From positions 124,001 through 188,000 of the forward strand of contig JAUJYZ010001354.1 in the NCBI GenBank assembly GCA_033675265.1: 64,000 nt of DNA, given 5' to 3'. The notes below the pieces were generated by a model. It saw only the letters and a program-made list of their open reading frames with translations. It was not told the DNA's origin and did not search any database. Made by a program: the position numbers and the translations under genes. This stretch comes from Actinostola sp. cb2023. Lineage: Eukaryota > Cnidaria > Anthozoa > Actiniaria > Actinostolidae. Shown piece after piece: positions 27,701 to 41,600 of this stretch (positions are counted from its first letter, which is position 1; the number at the start of each line of letters is the position of its first letter).

Positions 27701-30700
27701 TAGATCAGGGATTATAGGATACTGTAGATCAGGGATTATAGGGTACTGTAGATCAGGGATTATAGGATACTGTAGATCAGGGATTATAGGATACTGTAGA
27801 TCAGGGATTATAGGATACTGTAGATCAGGGATTATAGGATACTGTAGATCAGGGATTATAGGATACTGTAGATCAGGGATTATAGGATACTGTAGATCAG
27901 GGAGTATAGGATACTGTAGATCAGGGATTATAGGATACTGTAGATCAGGGATTATAGGATACTGTAGATCAGGGAGTATAGGGTACTGTAGATCAGGGAT
28001 TATAGGATACTGTAGATCAGGGATTATAGGATACTGTAGATAGATCAGGGAGTATAGGGTACTGTAGATATAGGATACTGTAGATCAGGGATATAGGTAG
28101 ATCAGGGATTATAGGATACTGTAGATCAGGGATTATAGGATACTGTAGATCAGGGATTATAGGATACTGTAGATCAGGGATTATAGGATACTGTAGATCA
28201 GGGATTATAGGATACTGTAGATCAGGGATTATAGGATACTGTAGATCAGGGATTATAGGATACTGTAGATCAGGGATTATAGGATACTGTAGATCAGGGA
28301 TTATAGGATACTGTAGATCAGGGATATAGGATACTGTAGATATAGGGATTATAGGATACTGTAGATCAGGGATTATAGGATACTGTAGATCAGGGATTAT
28401 ACTGTGTAGATCAGGGATTATAGGGTACTGTAGATCAGGGATTATAGGATACTGTAGATCAGGGATTATAGGATACTGTAGATCAGGGATTATAGGATAC
28501 TGTAGATCAGGGATTATAGGATACTGTAGATCAGGGATTATAGCATACTGTAGATCAGGGATTATAGGATACTGTAGATCAGGGATTATAGGATACTGTA
28601 GATCAGGGTAGATGTAGGGATTATAGGATACTGTAGATCAGGGATTATAGGATACTGTAGATCAGGGATTATAGGATACTGTAGATCAGGGAGTATAGGG
28701 TACTGTAGATCAGGGATTATAGGATACTGTAGATCAGGGATTATAGGATACTGTAGATCAGGGTAGATCATTATAGGATACTGTAGATCAGGGATTATAG
28801 GATACTGTAGATCAGGGGATTATAGGATACTGTAGATCAGGGATTATAGGATACTGTAGATCAGGGATTATAGGATACTGTAGATCAGGATTATAGGATA
28901 CTGTAGATCAGGGATTATAGGATACTGTAGATCAGGGATTATAGGATACTGTAGATCAGGGAGTATAGGATACTGTAGATCAGGGAGTATAGGATACTGT
29001 AGATCAGGGAGTATAGGATACTGTAGATAGGGATTATAGGGTAGATCAGGTAGATCAGTAGGAGTATAGGATACTGTAGATCAGGGATTATAGGATACTG
29101 TAGATCAGGATTATAGGATACTGTAGATCAGGGTATAGGATACTGTAGATCAGGGGTATAGGATACTGTAGATCAGGGGATAGGGTAGATCAGGGATATA
29201 TAGGATACTGTAGATCAGGGATTATAGGATACTGTAGATCAGGGAGTATAGGATACTGTAGATCAGGGATTATAGAGATACTGTAGATCAGGGAGTATAG
29301 CATACTGTAGATCAGGGATTATAGGATACTGTAGATCAGGGATTATAGCATACTGTAGATCAGGGATTATAGGATACTGTAGATCAGGGATTATAGGATA
29401 CTGTAGATCAGGGATTATAGGATACTGTAGATCAGGGATTATAGGATACTGTAGATCAGGGATTATAGGATACTGTAGATCAGGGATTATAGGATACTGT
29501 AGATCAGGGATTATAGGATACTGTAGATCAGGGAGTATAGGGTACTGTAGTAGATCAGGGAGTATAGGATACTGTAGATCAGGGAGTATAGGGTACTGTA
29601 GATCAGGGAGTATAGGATACTGTAGATCAGGGAGTATAGGATACTGTAGATCAGGGATATAGGATACTGTAGATAGGGATCAATTGATAGGATACTGTAG
29701 ATCAGGGAGTATAGGGTACTGTATCAGGGTATAGGGTACTGTCAGGGATTATAGGATACTGTAGATCAGGATTATAGGATACTGTATCAGGGTACTGTAG
29801 ATCAGGGATTATAGGATACTGTAGATCAGGGATTATAGGATACTGTAGATCAGGGATTATAGGATACTGTAGATCAGGGATTATAGGATACTGTAGATCA
29901 GGGATTATAGGGTACTGTAGATCAGGGATTATAGGATACTGTAGATCAGGGATTATAGGATACTGTAGATCAGGGATTATAGGGTACTGTAGATAGGATT
30001 ATAGGATACAGTAGTATCAGGGAGTATAGGATACTGTAGATCAGGGATTATAGGGTACTGTAGATATAGGGTAGATCAGGGATAGGATACTGTAGATCAG
30101 GGATTATAGGATACTCAGGGATTATAGGATACTGTAGATCAGGGAGTATAGGATACTGTAGATCAGGGAGTATAGGGTACTGTAGTATAGTAGTAGATCA
30201 GGGATTATAGGATACTGTAGATCAGGGATTATAGGATACTGTAGATCAGGGAGTATAGGGTACTGTAGTAGATCAGGGAGTATAGGGTACTGTAGATCAG
30301 GGATTATAGGTATACTGTAGATACTGTAGATCAGGGAGTATAGGATACTGTAGATCAGGGGTACTGTACTGTAGATCAGGGAGTATAGGGTACTGTAGAT
30401 CAGGGGGAGTATCAGGATACTGTAGATCAGGGAGTATAGGATACTGTAGATCAGGGAGTATAGGATACTGTAGATCAGGGGTATAGGATACTGTAGATCA
30501 GGGGAGTATAGGATACTGTAGATCAGGGATAGTATAGGATACTGTAGATCAGGGAGTATAGGATACTGTAGTAGAGTATAGGAGTATAGGGGTATACTGT
30601 AGATCAGGGAGTATAGGATACTGTAGATAGTATAGGATACTGTAGATCAGGGATTATAGGATACTGTAGATCAGGGACTGTATAGGATACTGTAGATCAG

Positions 30701-33700
30701 GGAGTATAGGATACTGTAGATCAGGGAGTATAGGGTACTGTAGATCAGGGAGTATAGGATACTGTAGATCAGGGAGTATAGGATACTGTAGATCAGGGAG
30801 TATAGGATACTGTAGATCAGGGAGTATAGGGTACTGTAGATCTGTAGATCGGGAGTATAGGATACTGTAGATCAGGGATTATAGGATACTGTAGATCAGG
30901 GATTATAGGATACTGTAGATCAGGGATTATAGGATACTGTAGATCAGGGATTATAGGATACTGTAGATCAGGGATTATAGGATACTGTAGATCAGGGAGT
31001 ATAGGATACTGTAGATCAGGGAGTATAGGATACTGTAGATACTGTAGATCAGGGGGATACTGTATAGGGTACTGTAGATCAGGGAGTATAGGATACTGTA
31101 GATCAGGGATTATAGGATACTGTAGATCAGGGATTATAGGATACTGTAGATCAGGGATTATAGGATACTGTAGATCAGGGATTATAGGATACTGTAGATC
31201 AGGGATTATAGGATACTGTAGATCAGGGAGTATAGGGTACTGTGTAGATCAGGGATTATATAGGGTACTGTAGATCAGGGATTATAGGGATTATACTGTA
31301 GATCAGGGATTATAGGGTACTGTAGATCAGGGATTATAGGACTGTTATAGGATACTGTAGATCAGGGAGTATAGGATACTGTAGATCAGGGAATATAGGA
31401 TACTGTAGATCAGGGATTATAGGATACTGTAGATCAGGGGATACTGTAGATCAGGGATTATAGGATACTGTAGATCAGGGATTATAGGATACTGTAGATC
31501 AGGGATTATAGGATACTGTAGATCAGGGATATAGGATACTGTAGATCAGGGAGTATAGGATACTGTAGATCAGGGAGTATAGGATACTGTAGATCAGGGA
31601 TTATAGGATACTGTAGATCAGGGAGTATAGGATACTGTAGATCAGGGATTATAGGATACTGTAGATCAGGGTAGATACTGTAGATCAGGGATACTGTATA
31701 GGATACTAGGTACTGTAGATCAGGGATATAGGATACTGTAGATCAGGGATTATAGGATACTGTAGATCAGGGAGTATAGGATACTGTAGATCAGGGAGTA
31801 TAGGATACTGTAGATCAGGGATTATAGGATACTGTAGATCAGGGATTATAGGATACTGTAGATCAGGGAGTATAGGATACTGTAGATCAGGGAGTATAGT
31901 ATAGGATACTGTAGATCAGGGATTATAGGATACTGTAGATCAGGGATTATAGGATACTGTAGATCAGGGATCAGGGAGTATAGGGTACTGTAGATCAGGG
32001 AGTATAGGGTACTGTAGATCAGGGAGTATAGGGGATCAGGATACTGTATCAGGGGTATATACTGTAGATCAGGGAGTATAGGATACTGTAGATCAGGGAG
32101 TATAGGATACTGTAGATCAGGGAGTATAGGATACTGTAGATCAGGGAGTATAGGATACTGTAGATCAGGGAGTATAGGATACTGTAGATCAGGGATTATA
32201 GGATACTGTAGATCAGGGATTATAGGGTACTGTAGATCAGGGAGTATAGGGTACTGTAGATCAGGGAGTATAGGGTACTGTAGATCAGGGAGTATAGGAT
32301 ACTGTAGATCAGGGAGTATAGGGTACTGTAGATCAGGGAGTATAGGATACTGTAGATCAGGGAGTATAGGTAGTAGATCAGGGAGTATAGGATACTGTAG
32401 ATCAGGGAGTATAGGATACTGTGTAGATCAAGGAGTATAGGATACTGTAGATCAGGGAGTATAGGATACTGTAGATCAGGGAGTATAGGGTACTGTAGAT
32501 CAGGGATTATAGGATACTGTAGATCAGGGAGTATAGGATACTGTAGATCAGGGAGTATAGGGTACTGTAGATCAGGGAGTATAGGATACTGTAGATCAGG
32601 GAGTATAGGGTACTGTAGATCAGGGAGTATATCAGGGAGTATAGGATACTGTAGATCAGGGGGATACTGTAGATCAGGGGTATAGGGTACTGTGTAGATC
32701 AGGGAGTATAGGATACTGTAGATCAGGGATACTGTATAGGGATTATAGGATACTGTAGATCAGGGATTATAGGATACTGTAGATCAGGGATTATAGGATA
32801 CTGTAGATCAGGGATTATAGGATACTGTAGATCAGGGATTATAGGATACTGTAGATCAGGGAGTATAGGGTACTGTAGATCAGGGAGTATAGGATACTGT
32901 AGATCAGGGATTATAGGATACTGTAGATCAGGGATTATAGGATACTGTAGATCAGGGATTATAGGATACTGTAGATCAGGGAGTATAGGATACTGTAGAT
33001 CAGGATATAATAGGGATTATAGGATACTGTACTGTAGATCAGGGATTATAGGATACTGTAGATCAGGGATTATAGCATACTGTAGATCAGGGATTATAGG
33101 ATACTGTGTAGATCAGATAGTATAGGATACTGTAGATCAGGGAGTATAGGATACTGTAGATCAGGGAGTATAGGATACTGTAGATCAGGGATTATAGGGT
33201 ACTGTGTAGATCAGGATACTGGGATTATAGGATACTGTAGATCAGGGATTATAGGATACTGTAGATCAGGGATTATAGGATACTGTAGATCAGGGAGTAT
33301 AGGATACTGTAGATCAGGGAGTATAGGATACTGTAGATCAGGGAGTATAGGATACTGTAGATCAGGGATTATAGGATACTGTAGATCAGGGAGTATGTAG
33401 ATCAGGGAGTATAGCATACTGTAGATCAGGGAGTATAGGATACTGTAGATCAGGGATTATAGGGTACTGTAGATCAGGGATTATAGCATACTGTAGTAGA
33501 TCAGGGATTATAGGATACTGTAGATCAGGGATTATAGGATACTGTAGATCAGGGATTATAGGATACTGTAGATTAGGGATTATAGCATACTGTAGTTCAG
33601 GGATTATAGGATACTGTAGATCAGGAATTATAGCATACTGTAGATCAGGGATTATAGGATACTGTAGATCAGGGAGTATAGGGTACTGTAGTCAGGGAGT

Positions 33701-36700
33701 ATAGGGACTGTATAGGGATACTGTAGATCAGGGAGTATAGGGTACTGTAGATCAGGGAGTATAGGATACTGTAGTAGATCAGGGAGTATAGGATACTGTA
33801 GATCAGGATACTGTAGATTTATAGGATACTGTAGATCAGGGAGTATAGGGTACTGTAGATCAGGGAGTATAGGGTACTGTAGATCAGGGATTATAGGATA
33901 CTGTAGATCAGGGATTATAGGATACTGTAGATCAGGGATTATAGGATACTGTAGATCAGGGATTATATATACTGTAGGGATTATAGGGTACTGTAGATCA
34001 GGGATTATAGGGTACTGTAGATCTATAGGTACTGTAGATCAGGGATTATAGGATACTGTAGATCAGGGAGTATAGGGTACTGTAGATCAGGGATTATAGG
34101 GTACTGTAGATCAGGAATTATAGGATACAGTACATCAGGGAGTATAGGATACTGTAGATCAGGGATGATAGGGTACTGTAGTATCAGGGATTATTACTGT
34201 ACAGGTACTATACAATGTAGATCAGGGAGTATAGGATACTGTAGATCAGGGAGTATAGGGGTACTGTAGATCAGGGATTATAGGGTACTGTAGATCAGGG
34301 ATTATAGGATACTGTAGATCAGGGATTATATCTGTAGGGATTATAGGATACTGTAGATCAGGGATTATAGGATACTGTAGATCAGATTATAGGGATACTG
34401 TATAGGATACTGTAGATCAGGGAGTATAGGATACTGTAGATCAGGGATTATAGGATACTGTAGATCAGGGATTATAGGATACTGTAGATCAGGGAGTATA
34501 GGATACTGTAGATCAGGGAGTATAGGATACTGTAGATCAGGGATTATAGGGTACTGTAGATCAGGGATTATAGGATACTGTAGATCAGGGATTATAGGAT
34601 ACTGTAGATCAGGGATTATAGGGTACTGTAGATCAGGGATTATAGGATACTGTAGATCAGGGATTATAGGATACTGTAGATCAGGGGATACTGTAGATCA
34701 GGAGTAGGGTACTGTAGATCAGGGAGTATAGGGTACTGTAGATCAGGGATTATAGGATACTGTAGATCAGGGAGTATAGGGTACTGTAGTAGATCAGGGA
34801 GTATAGGATACTGTAGATCAGGGATTATAGGATACTGTAGATCAGGGAGTATAGGGTACTGTAGTAGACTGTAGATCAGGGAGTATAGGATACTGTATAG
34901 GGTACTGTAGATCAGGGATTATAGGATACTGTAGATCAGGGAGTATAGTACTAGGGGGTACTGTGTAGGGTAGATCAGGGAGTATAGGGTACTGTAGATC
35001 AGGGATTATAGGATACTGTAGATCAGGGAGTATAGGGTACTGTAGTAGATCAGGGAGTATAGGATACTGTAGATCAGGGAGAATAGGGTACTGTAGTAGA
35101 TCAGGGAGTATAGGGTACTGTCAGGGATTATAGTAGATCAGGGATTATAGGATACTGTAGATCAGGGAGTATAGGATACTGTAGATCAGGGAGTATAGGG
35201 TACTGTAGTAGATCAGGGATTATAGGATACTGTAGATCAGGGATTATAGGATACTGTAGATCAGGGAGTATAGGGTACTGTAGTAGACCAGGGAGTATAG
35301 GGTACTGTAGATCAGGGATTATAGGATACTGTAGATCAGGGAGTATAGGGTACTGTAGTAGATCAGGGAGTATAGGGTACTGTAGATCAGGGAGTATAGG
35401 ATACTGTAGATCAGGGAGTATAGGATACTGTAGATCAGGGAGTATAGGATACTGTAGATCAGGGAGTATAGGATACTGTAGATCAGGGATTATAGGATAC
35501 TGTAGATCAGGGAGTATAGGGTACTGTAGTAGATCAAGGAGTATAGGGTACTGTAGATCAGGGAGTATAGGATACTGTAGATCAGGGAGTATAGGGTACT
35601 GTAGATCAGGGATTATAGGATACTGTAGATCAGGGAGTATAGGATACTGTAGATCAGGGAGTATAGGGTACTGTAGATCAGGGAGTATAGGATACTGTAG
35701 ATCAGGGAGTATAGGGTACTGTAGATCAGGGAGTATAGGATACTGTAGATCAGGGAGTATAGGGTACTGTAGATCAGGGATTATAGGATACTGTAGCAGA
35801 TCAGGGAGTATAGGGTACTGTAGTAGATCAGGGATTATAGGATACTGTAGATCAGGGAGTATAGGATACTGTAGATCAGGGAGTATAGGGTACTGTAGAT
35901 CAGGGAGTATAGGGTACTGTAGTAGATCAGGGAGTATAGGGTACTGTAGATCAGGGAGTATAGGGTAGTGTAGTAGATCAGGGAGTATATGTTCTATTCA
36001 ATGTATACATAATGATGGTACATGTAAATGCCTTACACTTACTTTCATGTTGATTGCAATGAATTCATTTTTGAGGATTTCTGATCCATTAGGGCGTTTG
36101 CTTGGATCTTTGGAGAGTAATCTAGATTGGGTTTTATACAATATTATCAAACAATGTCAATGACAGTGCGACTACATGAAACAACGTCATCCAAAACAAA
36201 TTTAAAGGAAATCGAATACATTATGAATTGCCCTATACCACTATGACGTCACATCAAAACAATCTATTGTTTAAACGCTAAGGATCATGGTCGCTAGAGG
36301 GGGACAAAACAGCAACAACACAAAGGATTTCCCAAATAAATGTATTTTACAGACGATCTGAAAGCGATAGAAGTCACCAAACACAGTATATATTGTGGGT
36401 AAAGTATCGATGAACATAATATCTGGAAACTAGCCAATTTGAAATCAAGCGAACCTCAACAGAGCAGATTTACATATGTAGTTCAAATTTCTATTGTTCT
36501 TCACGATTCTGTCCCCCTCATAAATAAGCCGTTACGTCATAATGGTATAGGGCAATTGACAGTGAAAAAAAGCTGTTTAAAAATATATTTTTTCACTGAC
36601 TTCACAATTTCATATCAAAAACTAAGCAAAAGAATAAGCTACCTAAGACCATTATACATGCCAAATTTTATTTGAAACTGAGCTTGATTGAAGGACATAG

Positions 36701-38654
36701 GGGGGAGGGTGTTTGTTACAGACCTCAAAAGCCCAATTTTAACATAGGTCAAAAAGTCAAAGTTGGGGGAGGTGGTCATTGTGAAATTTTGACTACAGAG
36801 AAGAAGTAGTTGTCGTGGATGTAAGGCCCGTTTCATACGTCGGGCTTCTGTCGTGCCGAACCTAATTGCCTATTTGGGTCGACTCAATTACAATAGGATC
36901 GACGTTGATTCAGACGTCGTACCAATTGTGTTGAACCAAATGCATCAAACGGAACTTTTTTGCCATTTTCTCCACCATTGTTGTTCTTTTTTTATCAAAA
37001 ATCCATAGTTTCGGTGTATTGCAATGTTTTCAACATGGAAACGTTTGATTTTAAGATCGTTTCCTCGCTTCACACTTTCTTGTCAAACCGGTTTTCAAAC
37101 TAGTTATGTAGTAAAAATAATGGGAAGCCATTCTAGTGTAAGATGCAAATAAAATGAGTTAATTTTTAGTTTACTAAAAATGGTCATATAATAAAACTCT
37201 AATTAACCAAGTTTGGTCGATCTGGACCACATCTCACTCGCTGACAGCTTGGCTCACTCAGGACTGTATTACGCATAGTCAGTACGACATAACGCTGACT
37301 TTTCGCCTAAATTTTAATGTATGCATTTGGTTCGGCACAAGAAGAGCTCGACGTTTGAATCAGTGTTGAACTTTTGCCGTGCGGCGCGACTGGCACGGCC
37401 GAGCTCAATGTCGTGTCAAACCTAATTCAGGCGTGCCGAACTTAATTGATTCAGACGTCGAACTTTTCTTGTACCAAATACAAACTATTAGGTTCGACAC
37501 GACAAAAGCGCGACGTATGAAACAGGCCTTAGTCAGACCAATGGTCACATTCACCCTATGGTGATCCAGGGGGGAGTGATGCCTGTCACGTGACTAACCC
37601 TAGCCCCAAAGCCAGCATTCATTCAAATCCAACCCTAGCTTCCAGAACTTCACCCTAAGGCAAACAAAATAACCCTGAATCGTTACCCTAACCCTAGTTT
37701 TGAGTTAACCCCAACCCTAACTTCTTCCCGGGGGTGTGAAAAGTCCTGCTCACGTGACCACATATTTTTTCTCCTTAACCCTTTGACACCCATAAATTTT
37801 TGAGGTTTTTAGCGATTTTCTGGACCTAATCACGCCATAGGAAATTTCGATTCCATATAATGGGCTTTACATGGAAATCTTGATAGTTCCAAACACCAAG
37901 GGCTCAAGTTCTCACGTGACCTGTCTTTTGTCGTGGGATCTCCTCGGGGCTGGCAGTGGTAGCTGCTTGAAGAGGCCTATTTTACATTTTTAGAGTGTTT
38001 TATAGCCATTATTCACCACAGAAGCCCACAGAACAGCATCATAAAGCTTGACTGGCGTGGTAGAGACCATTCTCCAGAAAGAATCCAGGGGTGAGATGCG
38101 ATTTCACGAAGACATATCGGCAGTCCGTTGTGAAATTCCACAATGGCGCACTAAAAGTGAAATCGTCTCTCTGGTCTTTCTGTGGTGGATTCCAGGACCT
38201 ACCAAGGCTGTTTGGCAACTTGGAGGGCCACTTATTTATCAGTTGATCTACTGTTCGGTGTAACCCTCATTAAATAAAGTTGCTTATATTATTATTATTA
38301 TTACCTTTGGACTTTGGATATTTTGCCTGTTAAGGACCGAGTGGCTCGACTCTCTAAAAAGATCTAAAAAACGGAAAGGCCAGGGCTCTCACTGTCAAAA
38401 TTTCCTGTATGTTCCCAGCATCCTTTTCAGGTGTGCAGAAGGAAAGCATGTGTTTGCGAAAGTGGTTCTAAGGAAATGGCTATTGTTCGGCAAGCTAAGG
38501 AAGAGGCAGGGAAAAATTCACGAATGTATCAAGAAGAGATGGAAGTTTGCTGAGAAAGTGGCGTTTTGTTTCACAATGATGTATTTTGGAAGAAAATCCA
38601 AGTCAAATGTCGGTCATTTTCGAGGTTGTGAAATTGCGTCCAAAACGCTCATTT

Positions 38655-38693
<39 letters not shown>

Positions 38694-41600
38694 TCTTTAT
38701 TAAAATTGATGAAATACATATCAATACCTATTAAGTATAAATAAAATCTAAAACTAAGGGTGCATTCGATTGGCCTTATTTCGGAATAGGAATACTTGGA
38801 ATATTCCGGAATAATGACGTCATCCGTCTACCCCAGAATCTGGAATTATTCCTATTCCGGTATAAGGAATAACAAAATGAAAAACAAAATGAAAAACAAA
38901 ATGAAAAACAAAATGAACTAATGCCCAGAAATCGGACCTGAAAGTCAGTTTACTTGAGGTGAAAATTTGAAGAGTTATCTACCTTATAGTTGTCTCTAAT
39001 AACTGGCCATGAGATCGATGTTACAACAATCACAGAAAGTTAGAATTTTTCAAAGCACAGTTTCGGGCACCTTAGCTCAATATGTTTTTAATACGATAAC
39101 ATAAAATACAGAGTACAATGCTTTCTACATATATACCTTTCATATAAATGCTGCAATTCTGTACTGTATTTATCAGAAAGCTTGGGAGGTTCTCCCTCTA
39201 CTATTTTGTACATTATACCCATTAAGCTCTGCAAAACAAAATGTACATAAACATCACATCAATATAAAAGCAGTGCTCCTCAAATGGTTGAAACAACAAA
39301 CTATCAAAGGGGTTAACAATCATTCTGTTTAACTAATTGGAATGTCCCCATTTACTTTTAACCCATTCAATTATAACAGGAATAACATTTAATTAGGCAT
39401 AATTAGCTAAAGTAAGTCTGCACTCAACCTCTTTAACGGTACATGACAAATGGTTGAAAACATGACACGTTGAAAACATGACACGTTAATAAAGTTATTA
39501 TTATTATTATTATTACATAATGACATGGAAAGACGTCAATACTGTCTCGTGCCACAATGAGTTTCAGACAAATTGCCTGGAAGACCTGGGAATGGACTTA
39601 TTTATACTCGCTTAGCAAGGGACTGGTGCAAATAGCTATACATATAAGTTCTGAGATGCAGTATACAAACAGTAGACAGACAGACTTCCAGCCCCTTAGG
39701 AAACATGACTACATGGCTGGGCAAGAAGAAAAACGTACATTGTTTGTAACAACAAACGAGAAACAAACAAAGGATGTCAGAGGAAAACCAATGATTTGAA
39801 GGGATCATGCCAGGGAACCCAGGGTATGACTGCCTGAGTATCATTAATCCAACTAGGGAATTAGACAGTATGAATTAGAGATGGAAGCAAACCCAGACGA
39901 CTTAGTATGGATGTGTAAGTAACAACCTGGAACAGCCCTGTACTCAATCAGCAGCACCCTCTAGACTCGCAGACTCATCGTTCACAGGAGTCACACAAAC
40001 AGTCACAAAACAAGCAAATCTCCAAAATCAATAAAAAAACATCAAGTTGGTGTGCCCGCCCATTAGTCTCAGGGGTACACGATACAATAACAAACATTAA
40101 GTGGAGGTGATTGAAGGCGTGATTGAAAGAAATCACATGGTGTACAAACTAATGCAGGAACAAAGCGCTGAAGCGAAGAAATATAAGCTGAGTAGAAGAG
40201 TAACACACAGGGACAAGAATGTAGGTTAAAGCAGCAAAATATAGCAACCAATGGCAATTATAGGCAACCATAAAGCTAAGACTGGGTAAGGATGGGAAAC
40301 CAGACAAGGGTGCAGGCCACACGTTCACGAGGGGGAGACAAACATAGCGGGACTAGGTGGCAAGACGAGACTAAAGCGAATGTTAAATTCTCAAGGGACA
40401 ACAGAGAAAATCTCATGCAAGTATTACAATTTTCACTCAAATTTAGACGACCATTGGAAAGCATATATTTATGCCTTTAAAACAATGTAAAGCTGATACA
40501 AGCAGTTTAGAAATAAAACTTGAAATGCTAGTTCCAACCCTGGTACTTTCTTCTTATGGCATTGACATTAGACATTATTTTGAGTTTTGTTATTTCCAGC
40601 GACTAAGATATCTAATCAAGAAGTTGACCATTTTAGGTAAAACGGTGTGGCATATCCGCCTGTGTTTACAGTATCTCACCTGTCCCTGAAATGGATGCTC
40701 AAGGTTGCATATCTCATATAGAACAGCACCTAAAGACCTGCAAAATAGTCATTAAAGTACATGTATGACTGGTTGTCAAGGGTCAGTAATAAGAGTAACA
40801 GGTACAGGTATGACTGGTTGTCAAGGGTCAGTAATAAGAGTAACAAGTACAGGTATGACTGGTTGTCAAGGGTCAGTAATAAGAGTAACAAGTACAGGTA
40901 TGACTGGCTACAAGTCAAGGGTCAGTAATAAGAGTAACAGGTACAGGTATGACTGGTTGTCAAGGGTCAGTAATAAGAGTAACAGGTAAAGGTATGACTG
41001 GTTGTCAAGGGTCAGTAATAAGAGTACTTAACAGGTACAGGTATGACTGGTTGTCAAGGGTCAGAAATAAGAGTAACAAGTACAGGTATGACTGGTTGTC
41101 AAGGGTCAGTAATAAGAGTAACAAGTACATGTATGACTGGTTGTCAAGGGTCAGTAATAAGAGTAACAGGTACAGGTATGACTGGTTGTCAAGGGTCAGT
41201 AATAAGAGTAACAGGTACAGGTATGACTGGTTGTCAAGGGTCAGTATTAAGAGTAACAAGTACAGATATGACTGGTTGTCAAGGGTCAGTAATAAGAGTA
41301 ACAGGCACAGGTATGACTGGTTGTCAAGGGTCAGTAATAAGAGTAACAGGCACAGGTATGACTGGTTGTCAAGGGTCAGTAATAAGAGTAACAGGTACAG
41401 GTATGACTGGTTATCAAGGGGTTGGTGTAGTAGCCTACCAGATATCAGACTTGTGATTGTAAGCCTCATGTTTCAATACTTCAGGGCTCATATAATAAGG
41501 AGTACCAGTAAAGGTGGTGGCCATGTCTGATGTACCCATTAAGATTCTAGATATTCCAAAATCACCTGAAATCAATGACAATGTCCCACTGTAATATCGG

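Noticed and set aside
21935..35990. CRISPR-like regular repeat array
   Set aside because: No unique spacers, uninterrupted 24-bp head-to-tail units, and a eukaryotic intron context.
40765..41530. Frames of 137-193 codons on both strands
   Set aside because: 45-bp array in NEK11 intron 7.
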